A DNA stretch of 64,000 nt, taken from CAZPMC01 sp964587755. GTDB taxonomy: Bacteria > Bacillota > Clostridia > Acetivibrionales > DTU013. The translations under genes and the position numbers were made by a program. The stretch is taken from the NCBI GenBank assembly GCA_964587755.1, contig CAZPMC010000002.1, forward strand, positions 1 to 64,000, in the 5' to 3' direction. Below are positions 15,946-24,679 of the stretch, piece by piece; within the stretch, counting starts at the first letter, position 1; each line of letters starts with the position of its first letter. A model generated the notes under the pieces. The model had not been told where the DNA came from. It did not search any database and worked only from the letters and a program-made list of their open reading frames with translations.

Positions 15946-17010
15946 CTACTCTTCAGGCAGAATGTAAACTCTGACATTTTTAACACCAAATTTATCCACA
16001 TATTCCTGAGAGTCGTAGTACAAATCAATTTTGTTGCCTTTGATGGCTCCTCCTACGTCAGCAGCTATCGCATATCCGTAATCCGGGGTGCTGCCGAGTA
16101 TCTCTACATACACTCTGGTGTACAATGGGATAACCTTGGGGTCAACTGCAATAACACCCTTTTTTGCTTTAATACCAGTGGCGGTTATGCCAAAAAGCGG
16201 ATGCCCGGGTGCTTTGCCTGTGTCTTTGAAAGATGCTGTATAAGCTGTCGCTTTCATGTCCATAACCTTGCTGTATCTGACTATGTCACCCCTTGATGTC
16301 TTTTTGTTCAAAACTGTCCCGAATTCCACTACTGCATTAACAGCATTTTTTAGAACCGTCTCACCTAAAAGCTCACGGGATACTTCTACACCATTTTCCG
16401 TTATAACCTTGTACTTTTTCTCGCAAATTCCTTCCTGTCCTACGGTTACAACCCTCTCAAGCCCTTTATCAAGCTTTGAATTAGCGAGCTTTTTTACTTC
16501 GTAGGGTATTGCTTCTTTCTCGTGTAAAATACTTTCCTCAACCCTAACTATCTCTACCGTCATATCCGCCTTGATCTCATCGCTCAAGGCCGCTCCCATA
16601 AGTCTGTCAAGGCCTTGGGGTTTAACAGTGCTGTCCTCAAACATTTCTGCCACAGTATCCTTATAAGTCATTACCTTTATCACGCTGCCGTCTGCAGTAA
16701 TGTAAACAGGTACAGCTCTCTTAATATATATTTCGTTCTCTTCTGTCCGTCGTAAGTCGCTTTCCAGGGATACACTGGTGTAATCATATTCACTTACTTC
16801 GATGTCCTTCTGCTCCAGCGCCTCCCTAAAGGTATTTTTCATAGTCTTAAAGCTAAACAGTGTACCGCTGTCATTGATAATAACGTCCTTCTTCAGGTAC
16901 TCAAATGTGCCATAGCCTGCGGCTGCTGAAATCACTACAGCTAAAAGCACAATAAACAATTCCCTTTTGCATGAAAAAAACCTTTTAATATTTTTTGAAA
17001 GTGAAACCAA
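15946..17010 (-). CDS. YabE-like cell wall protein with G5 and 3D domains
   Basis: A 354-residue exported protein of the YabE/Sps (resuscitation-promoting-factor-like) group, which are probable peptidoglycan lytic transglycosylases. Residues about 17-36 form an N-terminal membrane anchor or signal. DUF348-like repeats cover about 45-160, a G5 domain about 165-240, and a C-terminal 3D domain shows DPKVIPLYTRVYVEILG, ADVGGAIKGNKIDLYYDSQ and its Asp residues. The start is TTG at 17010 with GGGAGG seven bases upstream. Position before ksgA matches B. subtilis. Confidence 0.92.
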   Translation of the reverse strand: MVSLSKNIKRFFSCKRELFIVLLAVVISAAAGYGTFEYLKKDVIINDSGTLFSFKTMKNTFREALEQKDIEVSEYDYTSVSLESDLRRTEENEIYIKRAVPVYITADGSVIKVMTYKDTVAEMFEDSTVKPQGLDRLMGAALSDEIKADMTVEIVRVEESILHEKEAIPYEVKKLANSKLDKGLERVVTVGQEGICEKKYKVITENGVEVSRELLGETVLKNAVNAVVEFGTVLNKKTSRGDIVRYSKVMDMKATAYTASFKDTGKAPGHPLFGITATGIKAKKGVIAVDPKVIPLYTRVYVEILGSTPDYGYAIAADVGGAIKGNKIDLYYDSQEYVDKFGVKNVRVYILPEE

Positions 17011-17142
17011 TAAAAAACCTCCCGAAAAATATTAATAAGGGACTGTGGGTTATTTTATGTTATTATCATTTTTTTGTCAAATTTATCCCCATATTTTCCC
17101 TACAAACGTAATTATATACTTACGCTCGCTGCTTTATACATG

Positions 17143-17177
17143 AGAAACAAAGAAAGGGCTGTACCTTGCACAGCCCT
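17143..17177 (-). terminator. Terminator after the Met-rich protein gene
   Basis: On the minus strand AGGGCTGT pairs with ACAGCCCT around a 7-nt loop, followed by TTCTTTGTTTC. It ends the transcript of the Met-rich gene just downstream of its stop. Confidence 0.85.
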
Positions 17178-17188
17178 GAATTGATGGC

Positions 17189-17563
17189 CTACATGCCACC
17201 CATTGGATAGAATTGATTTGTTGTTGGTAATACACCCATTCCCGGCATCGCATTCATCTCGGGCATGACATTAGGCATAGCATTCATTCCGGGCATAACA
17301 TTTCCCGCCATGCCCATAACATTTGGTCCAAAAGGCATCGGGCATTGCATATTCATAAGAAATGGACAGCACATCATGGGTACCTGATGCATCATCGAAG
17401 GCATAACCCCCATGGGACTTTGCGGAATGGGTGCCATATTCGGAATGTTGGGCATTGGTGAAATATTCGGTGAAGCCTGCATCTGCTGCATTGCGCCTAC
17501 TGGCGGCATAGTACCAAGCGGTACGTTGCTGATATTTTCCTTCATTTTAGCATCTTCTTTCAT
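17189..17563 (-). CDS. Methionine/proline-rich low-complexity protein, possible spore coat
   Basis: A 124-residue protein with about a quarter methionine and many Pro, Asn and Gly residues, with repeated short units such as NAMPNVMPEMNAMPGM and a single hydrophobic patch MMCCPFLMNMQCPMPF containing three Cys. Such composition is typical of spore coat or cell-surface proteins, but no defined domain is visible, so this is an inference. The start is the ATG at 17563, which follows GGAGGAA; the earlier in-frame ATG at 17590 has none. It has its own terminator. Confidence 0.7.
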   Translation of the reverse strand: MKEDAKMKENISNVPLGTMPPVGAMQQMQASPNISPMPNIPNMAPIPQSPMGVMPSMMHQVPMMCCPFLMNMQCPMPFGPNVMGMAGNVMPGMNAMPNVMPEMNAMPGMGVLPTTNQFYPMGGM

Positions 17564-17635
17564 ATAATCTTTCCTCCGGTTACGGTACACTGTAATATTA
17601 TTATATGAACCTTGCTATAAATGGTGAAAATATTT

Positions 17636-18337
17636 TTAGTTAATGCTAATCTCCGATATGTAGAATTGCGTCAATTCACGGGAATACTCGATCTTTACAT
17701 ACCTATCATTTATACCTTCCTCATAGCGGAAAAACTCCTTGCCCCTTCCCTCCGAAAGCTTGACGTTAAGCCGCACCTGAAGAATTATCTCCCCTTCTGT
17801 GGAGCCTCTGAACTTGTCCAGCCGCACCTCCTGGATATCTATCCCGCGGACAAATGCTTCCATCTCCCGGACGTAGTCATCAAGACTTACTTTTCTGTCT
17901 TCTTCTGAAATTCCGGCAAACTCAAATGCGTAGGCTTCCTCATAGTCGCCGTTATTTATGGCCTCAGCCCACTTGTATACGGGCTCAGCCAGCGTATTAA
18001 TATCTGCATACTGTTTAAGCACATTTATTTTTCTGACCTTTTCCCGGACTTCTTCAGAAGCTTTTTCTTTTTCGGCTATAAGATCATTTTTTTCCTGCAA
18101 AAGCTTACTATTCTCTGTTTCAAGAACATCATTTTTTTCATCGAGTCTTTTATTATCCTCTTCCAGACCGGCGATTTCCCTCTTGAGCGCGTTAATATTT
18201 GCACTGTCAGCAAGGTTGGCATACTCCAGGGTTTCAATCTCCTTCATCATGCTCTCTCTTTCCCATAATAAATAATTAAAGGAAATAAGCAATGCAGTCA
18301 GAAGAATAAAAACCATCGCAAGGATTAGCTTTTTCAT
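17636..18337 (-). CDS. Unknown membrane-anchored coiled-coil protein
   Basis: A 233-residue protein I do not recognise. Residues 4-25 form one membrane helix. Residues about 28-105 are a long heptad-rich coiled coil (EEDNKRLDEKNDVLETENS). The C-terminal about 120 residues form a compact, probably NTF2-like or other alpha+beta, extracellular domain (VYKWAEAINNGDYEEAYAF). The predicted topology is inside-N, outside-C. The ATG follows TAGGTGGTG. It lies between the Met-rich gene and tatD; clostridial relatives at this position are plausible but unverified. Confidence 0.7.
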   Translation of the reverse strand: MKKLILAMVFILLTALLISFNYLLWERESMMKEIETLEYANLADSANINALKREIAGLEEDNKRLDEKNDVLETENSKLLQEKNDLIAEKEKASEEVREKVRKINVLKQYADINTLAEPVYKWAEAINNGDYEEAYAFEFAGISEEDRKVSLDDYVREMEAFVRGIDIQEVRLDKFRGSTEGEIILQVRLNVKLSEGRGKEFFRYEEGINDRYVKIEYSRELTQFYISEISIN

Positions 18338-18384
18338 ATCACACCACCTAAGAATGCGGCTAAAGACCGCTATTATACCTTTTA

Positions 18385-19152
18385 TTACTCGATCCTAAGA
18401 ATCTTCTTTGCATTTGATGTAGTGGCTTGTTCTATATATTCAATAGGCTTTCCTTTGATTTCAGCTATTTTTTCCGCAACCCTTCTGACATAGGAAGGTT
18501 CATTTCTCTTTCCCCTGTATGGCTCAGGCGCCAAGTACGGACAATCAGTCTCAATAACCATCATGTCACCAGGTATGTATTTTGCTACCTCAACCAATCT
18601 GCGTGCATTTTTAAAGGTAACAGACCCAGCTATGGAGATCATGAAATTCATATTCATAACCTCTCTTGCCATCTCAACACTTCCAGAAAAACAATGGAGA
18701 ATTCCCCCCACCTGCTTCGCACCCTCATTCTTTAAAATACGGAGTGTATCCTCATGGGCTTCTCTGTCATGGACTAAAATCGGCAGGTTTAGATCCTTCG
18801 CCAGGGAAATCTGCTTTGCGAACCAGATTTTTTGCGCCTCTCTGGGAGAATTGTCGTAATAATAGTCAAGACCTATTTCTCCTATGGCAACCACCTTTGG
18901 ATAAGCCGCAAAATCCGTCAATAAGGAAATAATATTATTATTTAAATCAGCTGCGCTATGGGGATGTACGCCGATGGCAGCATAAATGAAATCATGTTTT
19001 TGCGATAATGTAACACTCTCTACAGACGATGCAACATCCGCTGAAGCTGAAAGAATATATTCTACTCCACTGTCTTTTGCTCTTTTTATTACTTCATCTC
19101 TATCTTGATCAAACTGCACATCTGTAAGATGTGCATGTGTATCAAATAACAT
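18385..19152 (-). CDS. tatD: TatD family metal-dependent hydrolase
   Basis: A 255-residue TIM-barrel metallohydrolase of the TatD DNase family (3'-5' exonuclease and D-aminoacyl-tRNA-related roles are reported for relatives). It has the N-terminal FDTHAHL, GEIGLDYYYD, LPILVHDREA, GGILHCFSG and ETDCPYLAP blocks, covering all metal ligands. The ATG follows GAGGTGGGG. It sits immediately after metG, the usual Firmicutes arrangement. Confidence 0.95.
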   Translation of the reverse strand: MLFDTHAHLTDVQFDQDRDEVIKRAKDSGVEYILSASADVASSVESVTLSQKHDFIYAAIGVHPHSAADLNNNIISLLTDFAAYPKVVAIGEIGLDYYYDNSPREAQKIWFAKQISLAKDLNLPILVHDREAHEDTLRILKNEGAKQVGGILHCFSGSVEMAREVMNMNFMISIAGSVTFKNARRLVEVAKYIPGDMMVIETDCPYLAPEPYRGKRNEPSYVRRVAEKIAEIKGKPIEYIEQATTSNAKKILRIE

Positions 19153-19230
19153 TCCCCACCTCGAGTAAAAACAAGATTAAGCTAGCATTTATAACAATTA
19201 TATACTATTCCTCTAATATGGACAAGAACA

Positions 19231-21147
19231 CTACCTGACCTGCGAGCCGCTTTCAATATCGCCATCAAGGGTAGCAATAACCAAGTCTCTATCCTTTGAT
19301 GCAGCCAGTATCATTCCCTGGGACTCAACACCTCTAAGCTTGGCAGGCTTTAAATTCGCTACCATTATAACTAGCTTTCCTAATAAGCTCTCAGGGGAAT
19401 AATGCTTTGCAATACCCGCCACTACCTGTCTGGTCTCGCCGCCCATTTCAACCTTTAGCTTTAAAAGCTTATCTGAGCCTTCCACCTTCTCTGCCTCTAA
19501 AACCTTTGCCACCCTCAGGTTAACCTTGGCAAAATCCTCAATGGATATCAGCTCTGAGCTCTTAGTATCAGTTTTAGAGTCTGCCTTTTTCTGAACAGCT
19601 TCGTTGTCACCTTCAGCAGTTTCAGCCTCCAGCGCCTCAAGCTCCTTTTTAATATCAATTCTCGGGAAAATAATGTCACCCTTCTCAACCTTCGCTCCCT
19701 CAGGGTACCCTCCCCAACTTTTTGCACTGTCCCAATCATGGGCATTGGCCTTGCTTAATCNNNNNNNNNNAAGTATAGAGACTATTCTCAAGCTCTCTGC
19801 CAGATTGTACATTACAGCAGCAAGCCGTGGTTTGTTCTCCTCTGATTTTGCAAGAACCCATGGCATAGTTTCATCGATATATTTGTTTGCTCTGGAAATA
19901 GACTTCCAAATCTCCGTAAGCGCTGTGCTGAACTGAAGATTGTCCATCAGCTCCTCCACCTTTTCAGGCAACTGGCAAAGGGAGCTTTTGAGCTCAGCAT
20001 CAAATTCACCCTCCTGCCGGTCGGAAGGTATGCTGCCTCCAAAGTATTTATCTATCATTGCCACTGTCCTGCTGACAAGGTTGCCAAGGTCATTTGCAAG
20101 ATCTGAGTTAATTCTTTGTATAAGCGCTTCATTTGAAAAAACGCCATCAGACCCAAAGGGTACTTCTCTTAAAAGGAAATATCTTATGGCGTCCAGTCCA
20201 TATTTCTTAATTAAAATAACCGGATCCACAACATTTCCTTTTGATTTTGACATTTTACCGCCTTCAAGCAGCAGCCACCCATGACCGTATACTTTTTTCG
20301 GCAAAGGTTCGCCGAGAGCCATCAGCATTGCAGGCCAGATAATAGTATGAAACCTGACAATTTCCTTCCCCACAAGATGTACATCTGCCGGCCAGTATCT
20401 CTTATAAAGGGAGTCATCCTCCGACAGAAATCCCAGAGCTGTTATATAGTTTGAAAGTGCGTCAATCCACACATAAATAACATGCTTATCATCAAATGTA
20501 ACAGGAATCCCCCAATTGAAGGTTGTTCTGGAAACACAAAGGTCTTCAAGACCTGGCCTCAAAAAGTTATTCAGCATTTCGTTTTGCCTTGATGTGGGCT
20601 GAATAAACTCAGGATTTTCTTCTATATGCTTAATAAGCCTGTCCTGGTACTTTGAAAGCCTGAAGAAATAGCTTTCCTCTTTTGTCAGCTCCACCTTTGT
20701 GCCGCAGTCGGGACACTTGCCGTCTGCAAGCTGTGTCTGTGTCCAAAAGGATTCACAAGGCGTACAATACCAGCCCTCATATTCACTTTTATATATATCT
20801 CCCTGATCATACAGCTTTTTAAATATCTTTTGAACAGTCTGTTCATGCTCCTTATCGGTAGTCCTTATAAACTTGTCGTTGGTTATCTTCATTAGCTTCC
20901 AAAGCTCTTTTATTCCGGCAACTATATGATCAACATACTCCTTTGGAGTAACTCCTTTTTCCTCTGCCTTCCTTTGAATCTTCTGACCGTGCTCGTCCGT
21001 TCCGGTAAGAAACATGACATCATAGCCTCTTAGTCTTTTATATCTGGAAATTGCATCGGCAGCCACCGTTGTATAAGAATGTCCTATATGCAGCTTATCG
21101 CTTGGGTAGTAAATCGGTGTGGTAATATAAAAAGTCTTTTTATTCAT
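19231..21147 (-). CDS. metG: Methionyl-tRNA synthetase, interrupted by assembly gap
   Basis: Charges tRNA-Met. The protein shows the HIGH-type block KLHIGHSYTT, the zinc-binding CTPCESFW...CPDCG knuckle, KMSKSKGN, and a C-terminal tRNA-binding EMAP-like domain from about residue 530 (FAKVNLRVAKVLEAEKVEGS). The ATG at 21147 has GGAGGAT just upstream; 21 in-frame upstream codons do not look like MetG. Ten Ns at 19761-19770 fall in the anticodon-binding domain after RIVSIL. Homologues have more residues there than ten bases allow, so the gap is probably longer than drawn. Confidence 0.96.
   Translation of the reverse strand: MNKKTFYITTPIYYPSDKLHIGHSYTTVAADAISRYKRLRGYDVMFLTGTDEHGQKIQRKAEEKGVTPKEYVDHIVAGIKELWKLMKITNDKFIRTTDKEHEQTVQKIFKKLYDQGDIYKSEYEGWYCTPCESFWTQTQLADGKCPDCGTKVELTKEESYFFRLSKYQDRLIKHIEENPEFIQPTSRQNEMLNNFLRPGLEDLCVSRTTFNWGIPVTFDDKHVIYVWIDALSNYITALGFLSEDDSLYKRYWPADVHLVGKEIVRFHTIIWPAMLMALGEPLPKKVYGHGWLLLEGGKMSKSKGNVVDPVILIKKYGLDAIRYFLLREVPFGSDGVFSNEALIQRINSDLANDLGNLVSRTVAMIDKYFGGSIPSDRQEGEFDAELKSSLCQLPEKVEELMDNLQFSTALTEIWKSISRANKYIDETMPWVLAKSEENKPRLAAVMYNLAESLRIVSILXXXXLSKANAHDWDSAKSWGGYPEGAKVEKGDIIFPRIDIKKELEALEAETAEGDNEAVQKKADSKTDTKSSELISIEDFAKVNLRVAKVLEAEKVEGSDKLLKLKVEMGGETRQVVAGIAKHYSPESLLGKLVIMVANLKPAKLRGVESQGMILAASKDRDLVIATLDGDIESGSQVR
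19761..19770. other. Assembly gap (10 N) inside metG
   Basis: Ten unknown bases. Comparison with the usual MetG layout suggests about 15-20 residues are missing, so the run length is a placeholder and not a measured gap. Confidence 0.95.
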
Positions 21148-21220
21148 AATATCCTCCATAGAATAACAATAACCTTGAGTCTCTTTATAATATACCTTTA
21201 CGGTATTCATTTTTCAAGTG

Positions 21221-21760
21221 CTACCTTCCAAAGACAATAGTGCAAATCACTGCAGATGCTACAATACCCACAGCATCTGCAATTAGTGCTGCTGCCAGAG
21301 AATACCTTATATTTTTGACACCCACTGAACCAAAATATACGGCAAGTGTATAAAAGGTGGTTTCTGTCGACCCCATCATAGTTGCAGCCACCCTGCCGAT
21401 GTAAGAATCCGGCCCATAGATTTTTAGTATATCTGCCACCAGTGCCAAAGATGCGCTTCCCGAGAAAGGTCTCAATATGGCAAGGGGCATCGTTTCTGCC
21501 GGAACGCCCATAATTTCTGCAAAAGGCTTGAGCAGAAATATAATGTAGTCCAGTGCTCCCGATGCCCGAAATACTCCTACTGCTGTCATTACCCCCACCA
21601 GCGTCGGCAATAGCTTTATGGTAACCGTAATTCCTTCTGCTGCTCCTTCTAAAAAGCAATCATATACCTTTACCTTTTTATATAGCCCCACTGATAAAAT
21701 GACAATGAATATGAGAGGGACCGCATACTTTGTTAATGTGATTAAGGCTGAAGCGCTCAT
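21221..21760 (-). CDS. spmB: Spore maturation protein B
   Basis: A 179-residue integral membrane protein that, with SpmA, is required for full core dehydration of the spore in B. subtilis and clostridia. Nucleoside-gate-like motifs are clear: PTLVGVMTAVGVFRASG, GSTETTFYTLAVYFGSVGVK and RPFSGSASLALV. The start at 21760 overlaps the spmA stop by the ATGA tetranucleotide, so translation is coupled. In-frame residues upstream overlap spmA and are not part of the gene. Confidence 0.95.
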   Translation of the reverse strand: MSASALITLTKYAVPLIFIVILSVGLYKKVKVYDCFLEGAAEGITVTIKLLPTLVGVMTAVGVFRASGALDYIIFLLKPFAEIMGVPAETMPLAILRPFSGSASLALVADILKIYGPDSYIGRVAATMMGSTETTFYTLAVYFGSVGVKNIRYSLAAALIADAVGIVASAVICTIVFGR

Positions 21761-22395
21761 AATATGCCGTTCCTCAGCGTTAAACGTTTTCCGTTTTTCA
21801 TGCTTTTCAGACTTCTCCGGCTTTTTTTCTTTGAAAAAATTATTACCAATAAAACACCAATTATTGTCGAAAATATAGAAACAAGCCATATACATACAGT
21901 GATATCCGATGGGTTAACAGCACCACATTTTGATCTAAGGGCTATAATTGTCGTGGGTATAAGCTGTATTGCCGCGGTGTTAAGCACTATGAACATACAC
22001 ATATCATCTGTTGCAGTATCAGGATACGGGTTTGATTTCTGCATCTCCTTCATTGCCTTAATTCCAAGGGGCGTGGCAGCATTGCCTAAACCAAGGAAAT
22101 TTGCCGCCATATTCATTACGATGGCACTTAAAGCATTATTGTTTTTTGCAGTCTGGGGAAATAATAATTTAAGCAACGGTTGAGAAGCTTTAGCTATCGC
22201 ATTCATAAGCCCGCTCTTTTTTACGATGTTCATTATTCCCGACCATAAGCACATTATCCCAAGAAGCCCTAAGCTTAGCTCTACCGCCCCGGCTGCAGAT
22301 GAGAAAGCAGCTTGGGTAACTTCATCAAGTCTTCCGTTTATGGAACCGATTATAAATCCTGTCAAAATCATTCCTACCCATACATAATTCAGCAT
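21757..22395 (-). CDS. spmA: Spore maturation protein A
   Basis: A 212-residue membrane protein, partner of SpmB. Typical blocks are NYVWVGMILTGFIIG, ELSLGLLGIMCLWSGIM, and FLGLGNAATPLGIKAMKEM. The ATG follows GAGGTGG. Tandem Spo0A boxes lie 20-36 nt upstream of the start codon, consistent with expression under sporulation control, though the sign of control is unknown. It precedes spmB with a 4-bp overlap and is divergent from abrB. Confidence 0.95.
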   Translation of the reverse strand: MLNYVWVGMILTGFIIGSINGRLDEVTQAAFSSAAGAVELSLGLLGIMCLWSGIMNIVKKSGLMNAIAKASQPLLKLLFPQTAKNNNALSAIVMNMAANFLGLGNAATPLGIKAMKEMQKSNPYPDTATDDMCMFIVLNTAAIQLIPTTIIALRSKCGAVNPSDITVCIWLVSIFSTIIGVLLVIIFSKKKSRRSLKSMKNGKRLTLRNGIL

Positions 22396-22414
22396 ATTAC
22401 CACCTCATATCTAG

Positions 22415-22431
22415 TGTCGAATATTGTCGAA
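22415..22431. promoter_or_regulatory. Tandem Spo0A boxes upstream of spmA
   Basis: TGTCGAA occurs twice, at 22415-22421 and 22425-22431, exactly 10 bp apart, so both face the same side of the helix. They lie in the 311-bp divergent region between spmA and abrB; apart from these boxes, the abrB promoter and its box, I see nothing else there. Confidence 0.6.
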
Positions 22432-22631
22432 TTAATTAGCTGAATTCCCAGTTAATAAATGGCTAATTACCACTTAATGTTTTTTGTTAAATTAATCGTT
22501 TAACTCAGCATAAATCCGACATTTCTTTATAACACTTATATGACAAGGGTTTCAACTATATGCCCAAAGTCAGGAAAAAGGTTTGACCACATTTTGCCAT
22601 AACAATTATTTGAATTTTTTAAAGTTTATTG

Positions 22632-22660
22632 TTGACGTTTACTGGAATTTATGCTAATAT
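22632..22660 (+). promoter_or_regulatory. SigA promoter of abrB, extended -10
   Basis: TTGACG at 22632-22637 and TAATAT at 22655-22660 with 17 nt between, plus TGC directly before the -10. A strong vegetative promoter by consensus. Confidence 0.8.
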
Positions 22661-22674
22661 AAAAATACAAAGAT

Positions 22675-22692
22675 TGTCGAATATTGTTAATT
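22675..22692. promoter_or_regulatory. Spo0A box just downstream of the abrB start site
   Basis: TGTCGAA at 22675-22681, about +9 from the predicted transcription start, then a weaker TGTTAAT 10 bp further on. In B. subtilis, Spo0A~P represses abrB from boxes placed downstream of the start site; the layout here is the same. Confidence 0.65.
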
Positions 22693-22706
22693 AAGGAGGG
22701 AAGTAA

Positions 22707-22946
22707 ATGAAATCCACAGGTATTGTAAGAAAAGTTGACGAATTAGGGAGAGTTGTTCTGCCTATTGAATTGAGAAGGACTCTTGATATTGCAGAGAAGG
22801 ATGCGCTTGAAATCTATGTTGACGGTGCAACTATCATCTTAAAAAAATATGAGCCTGCTTGCATTTTCTGCGGGGACGCAAAAGATGTTATTGTCTACAA
22901 AGGCAAAAACATTTGCCCTAACTGCATGAAGGAGCTTAAGAAGTAA
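22707..22946 (+). CDS. abrB: AbrB-type transition-state regulator with zinc ribbon
   Basis: A 79-residue AbrB-family DNA-binding protein that in Bacillus represses stationary-phase and sporulation genes during growth. The swapped-hairpin DNA-binding domain is MKSTGIVRKVDELGRVVLPI and onward, near identical to family consensus. The C-terminus carries CIFCGDAKD...CPNC, two CxxC pairs that could bind zinc or a ligand. Start ATG with AAGGAGGG. Location opposite rsmI and next to the tmk-ricT block matches B. subtilis. Confidence 0.93.
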   Translation: MKSTGIVRKVDELGRVVLPIELRRTLDIAEKDALEIYVDGATIILKKYEPACIFCGDAKDVIVYKGKNICPNCMKELKK

Positions 22947-22955
22947 TAACCCCCT

Positions 22956-22987
22956 AAAAATAAGAGCTAACCTTAGCTCTTATTTTT
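22956..22987. terminator. Bidirectional terminator between abrB and rsmI
   Basis: A perfect 15-bp stem (AAAAATAAGAGCTAA and its complement) with a CC loop, flanked by A- and T-runs on both sides. It serves abrB on the plus strand and overlaps the last codons and stop of rsmI on the minus strand. Confidence 0.9.
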
Positions 22988-23833
22988 TTCCTCCAAAAGG
23001 CTGTTATAAACCTCTCTTTTGCCGACACCTCTGTCATCTGCAACTCTTTTAATAGCTTGCTTTCTGTCCATACCTTCATCTGTATATTTTTTTAAATGCT
23101 CCTCAAGACTTATAGCATTCCAACTGTTCCTCTTTTCCTCCTCAAGAAGCTCCTTATTCTCACCTTCAAGTATCAACACATACTCGCCCTTAGGTGTTTC
23201 ATTTTCGTATTTGAAAATTGCCTCATCAAGAGTACATCTTATAACCTCTTCATACATTTTTGTCAGCTCCCTGGCAAGAGCGATACGCCTGTTGCCGAAA
23301 GCCTCTCTTAAGTCCTTCAGTGTATGTATCAGCTTATGGGGCGCCTCATAAAACACAATTGTCTGGGTATACTCCTTTATTTCCGCAAGCCTTTCTCTTC
23401 TTGCCCGCTTATTGACAGGTAAAAAACCCTCAAAGCTGAATCTTCCTGACGGCAGCCCCGACAGCACCACTCCCGCAATAACCGCAGAAGGTCCGGGAAT
23501 CATTGTGACATTTATATCCTTCTCCACTGCAAGCTTTATTAATTCCTCTCCAGGGTCTGATATTCCGGGGGATCCCGCATCAGAAACCAATGCTATGTCC
23601 TGGCCGTCAAGAAGCCTCAATACAAGGTCCTGGCCTTTTTCGTGCTTATTGTGTTCGTGATAGCTTACAAGCTTATTCTTTATTTCAAAATGATTTAAAA
23701 GCTTTAGTGTCTGGCGGGTATCCTCAGCCGCTATCAAATCGACCTCCTTAAGGATTCTTAATGCTCTTAAGGAGATATCCTCCAGATTCCCTATAGGGGT
23801 TGCTACAAGATAAAGTGTTCCTGTCTTACTCAA
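22973..23833 (-). CDS. rsmI: 16S rRNA (cytidine-1402-2'-O)-methyltransferase
   Basis: A 286-residue RsmI, which methylates the 2'-O of C1402 in the decoding centre. The tetrapyrrole-methylase fold blocks are present: LYLVATPIGNLEDIS, AAEDTRQT, DAGSPGISDPG and FYEAPHK. The start is TTG at 23833; a clear ribosome site is not seen and translation may couple with trmN6, which ends 9 nt upstream. The gene's last codons lie in the shared terminator. Confidence 0.95.
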   Translation of the reverse strand: MSKTGTLYLVATPIGNLEDISLRALRILKEVDLIAAEDTRQTLKLLNHFEIKNKLVSYHEHNKHEKGQDLVLRLLDGQDIALVSDAGSPGISDPGEELIKLAVEKDINVTMIPGPSAVIAGVVLSGLPSGRFSFEGFLPVNKRARRERLAEIKEYTQTIVFYEAPHKLIHTLKDLREAFGNRRIALARELTKMYEEVIRCTLDEAIFKYENETPKGEYVLILEGENKELLEEEKRNSWNAISLEEHLKKYTDEGMDRKQAIKRVADDRGVGKREVYNSLLEEKNKS

Positions 23834-23841
23834 CCTATGCT

Positions 23842-24582
23842 CTACTGCCTTTCATATATATTATTAATCTCTTTTGAATAATTGCCAAGGCTGTCATATA
23901 TATAAAGGGGTTCCAGCACCCTAAGCTCTGGTTTCCCCTTTTTTGTGCCGCTTATCAGCAGAAGGTTGGGCTTTTTGCCGAAAGACGGGTGCACAAACTG
24001 AAAATACTTGGGCTCAACCTCATTCTTCCTCATCTGAAATATAATATCTGTAAGCCTATGGGGTCTATGTACCATTGAAAGCTTACCTCCGGGTTTGAGA
24101 AGCCTTGCACTAACACCGACAACATCCTCAAGTGTACATAATATTTCATGCCGGGCAATAGCCTTTGTGTCTTTTGGATTCACCAGGCCGCCGCCCCTTT
24201 CCATATAAGGCGGATTTGTCACAACTGCATCAAAGCTGGCAGCTCCAAAAAGCTTTACGGCATCCTTAATATCAGCGCAAACTATCTCAATAATACTCTC
24301 CAGGCCGTTTAGCTTAACACTTCGTTTTGCCATCTCAGCCATATCCCGTTGTATCTCAAGCCCCACTACACGGCTAAGCTGCCTCTTTGCAGCCAAAAGC
24401 ACAGCAATAATTCCGGTTCCTGTTCCTAAATCGATAACAGTGCTGTTTTTTTCAACCTTTGCAAAATGTGACAACAGTACGGCATCTATCCCGAAACAGA
24501 ATCCGTCCTCCTTCTGAAGAAGCTTAAGCCCCTTATATTGCAAATCATCAAGTCTTTCATTTTCAAGGATGACTTCGTCCAA
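23842..24582 (-). CDS. trmN6: tRNA1(Val) (adenine-37-N6)-methyltransferase family protein
   Basis: A 246-residue SAM methyltransferase of the YabB/TrmN6 type. It has the N-terminal KLLQKEDGFCFGIDAVLLS, the SAM loop VIDLGTGTGIIAV, and NPPY (VVTNPPYMERGGG), the adenine-N6 catalytic motif. The annotated substrate comes from E. coli TrmN6 and is inferred here. A TTG at 24582 fits the GGAGG site five bases upstream; an earlier in-frame TTG at 24594 would leave that site inside the gene. The next gene upstream is the ferredoxin. Confidence 0.9.
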   Translation of the reverse strand: MDEVILENERLDDLQYKGLKLLQKEDGFCFGIDAVLLSHFAKVEKNSTVIDLGTGTGIIAVLLAAKRQLSRVVGLEIQRDMAEMAKRSVKLNGLESIIEIVCADIKDAVKLFGAASFDAVVTNPPYMERGGGLVNPKDTKAIARHEILCTLEDVVGVSARLLKPGGKLSMVHRPHRLTDIIFQMRKNEVEPKYFQFVHPSFGKKPNLLLISGTKKGKPELRVLEPLYIYDSLGNYSKEINNIYERQ

Positions 24583-24620
24583 ATATACCTCCAAAATTAA
24601 AGCATAAAAAATACAATAGC

Positions 24621-24666
24621 ATAAAACAAGGGGCCTGCCTCAGCATATGCCGAAGGACGACCCCTT
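24621..24666 (-). terminator. Terminator after the ferredoxin gene
   Basis: On the minus strand AAGGGG pairs with CCCCTT enclosing an imperfect longer hairpin, followed by GTTTTAT. It separates the ferredoxin from trmN6. Confidence 0.65.
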
Positions 24667-24679
24667 ATCTTTCTTATTC

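Noticed and set aside
17621..18275. Plus-strand frames opposite the coiled-coil gene
   Set aside because: Antisense shadows with Ser/Leu-rich composition and no motifs.
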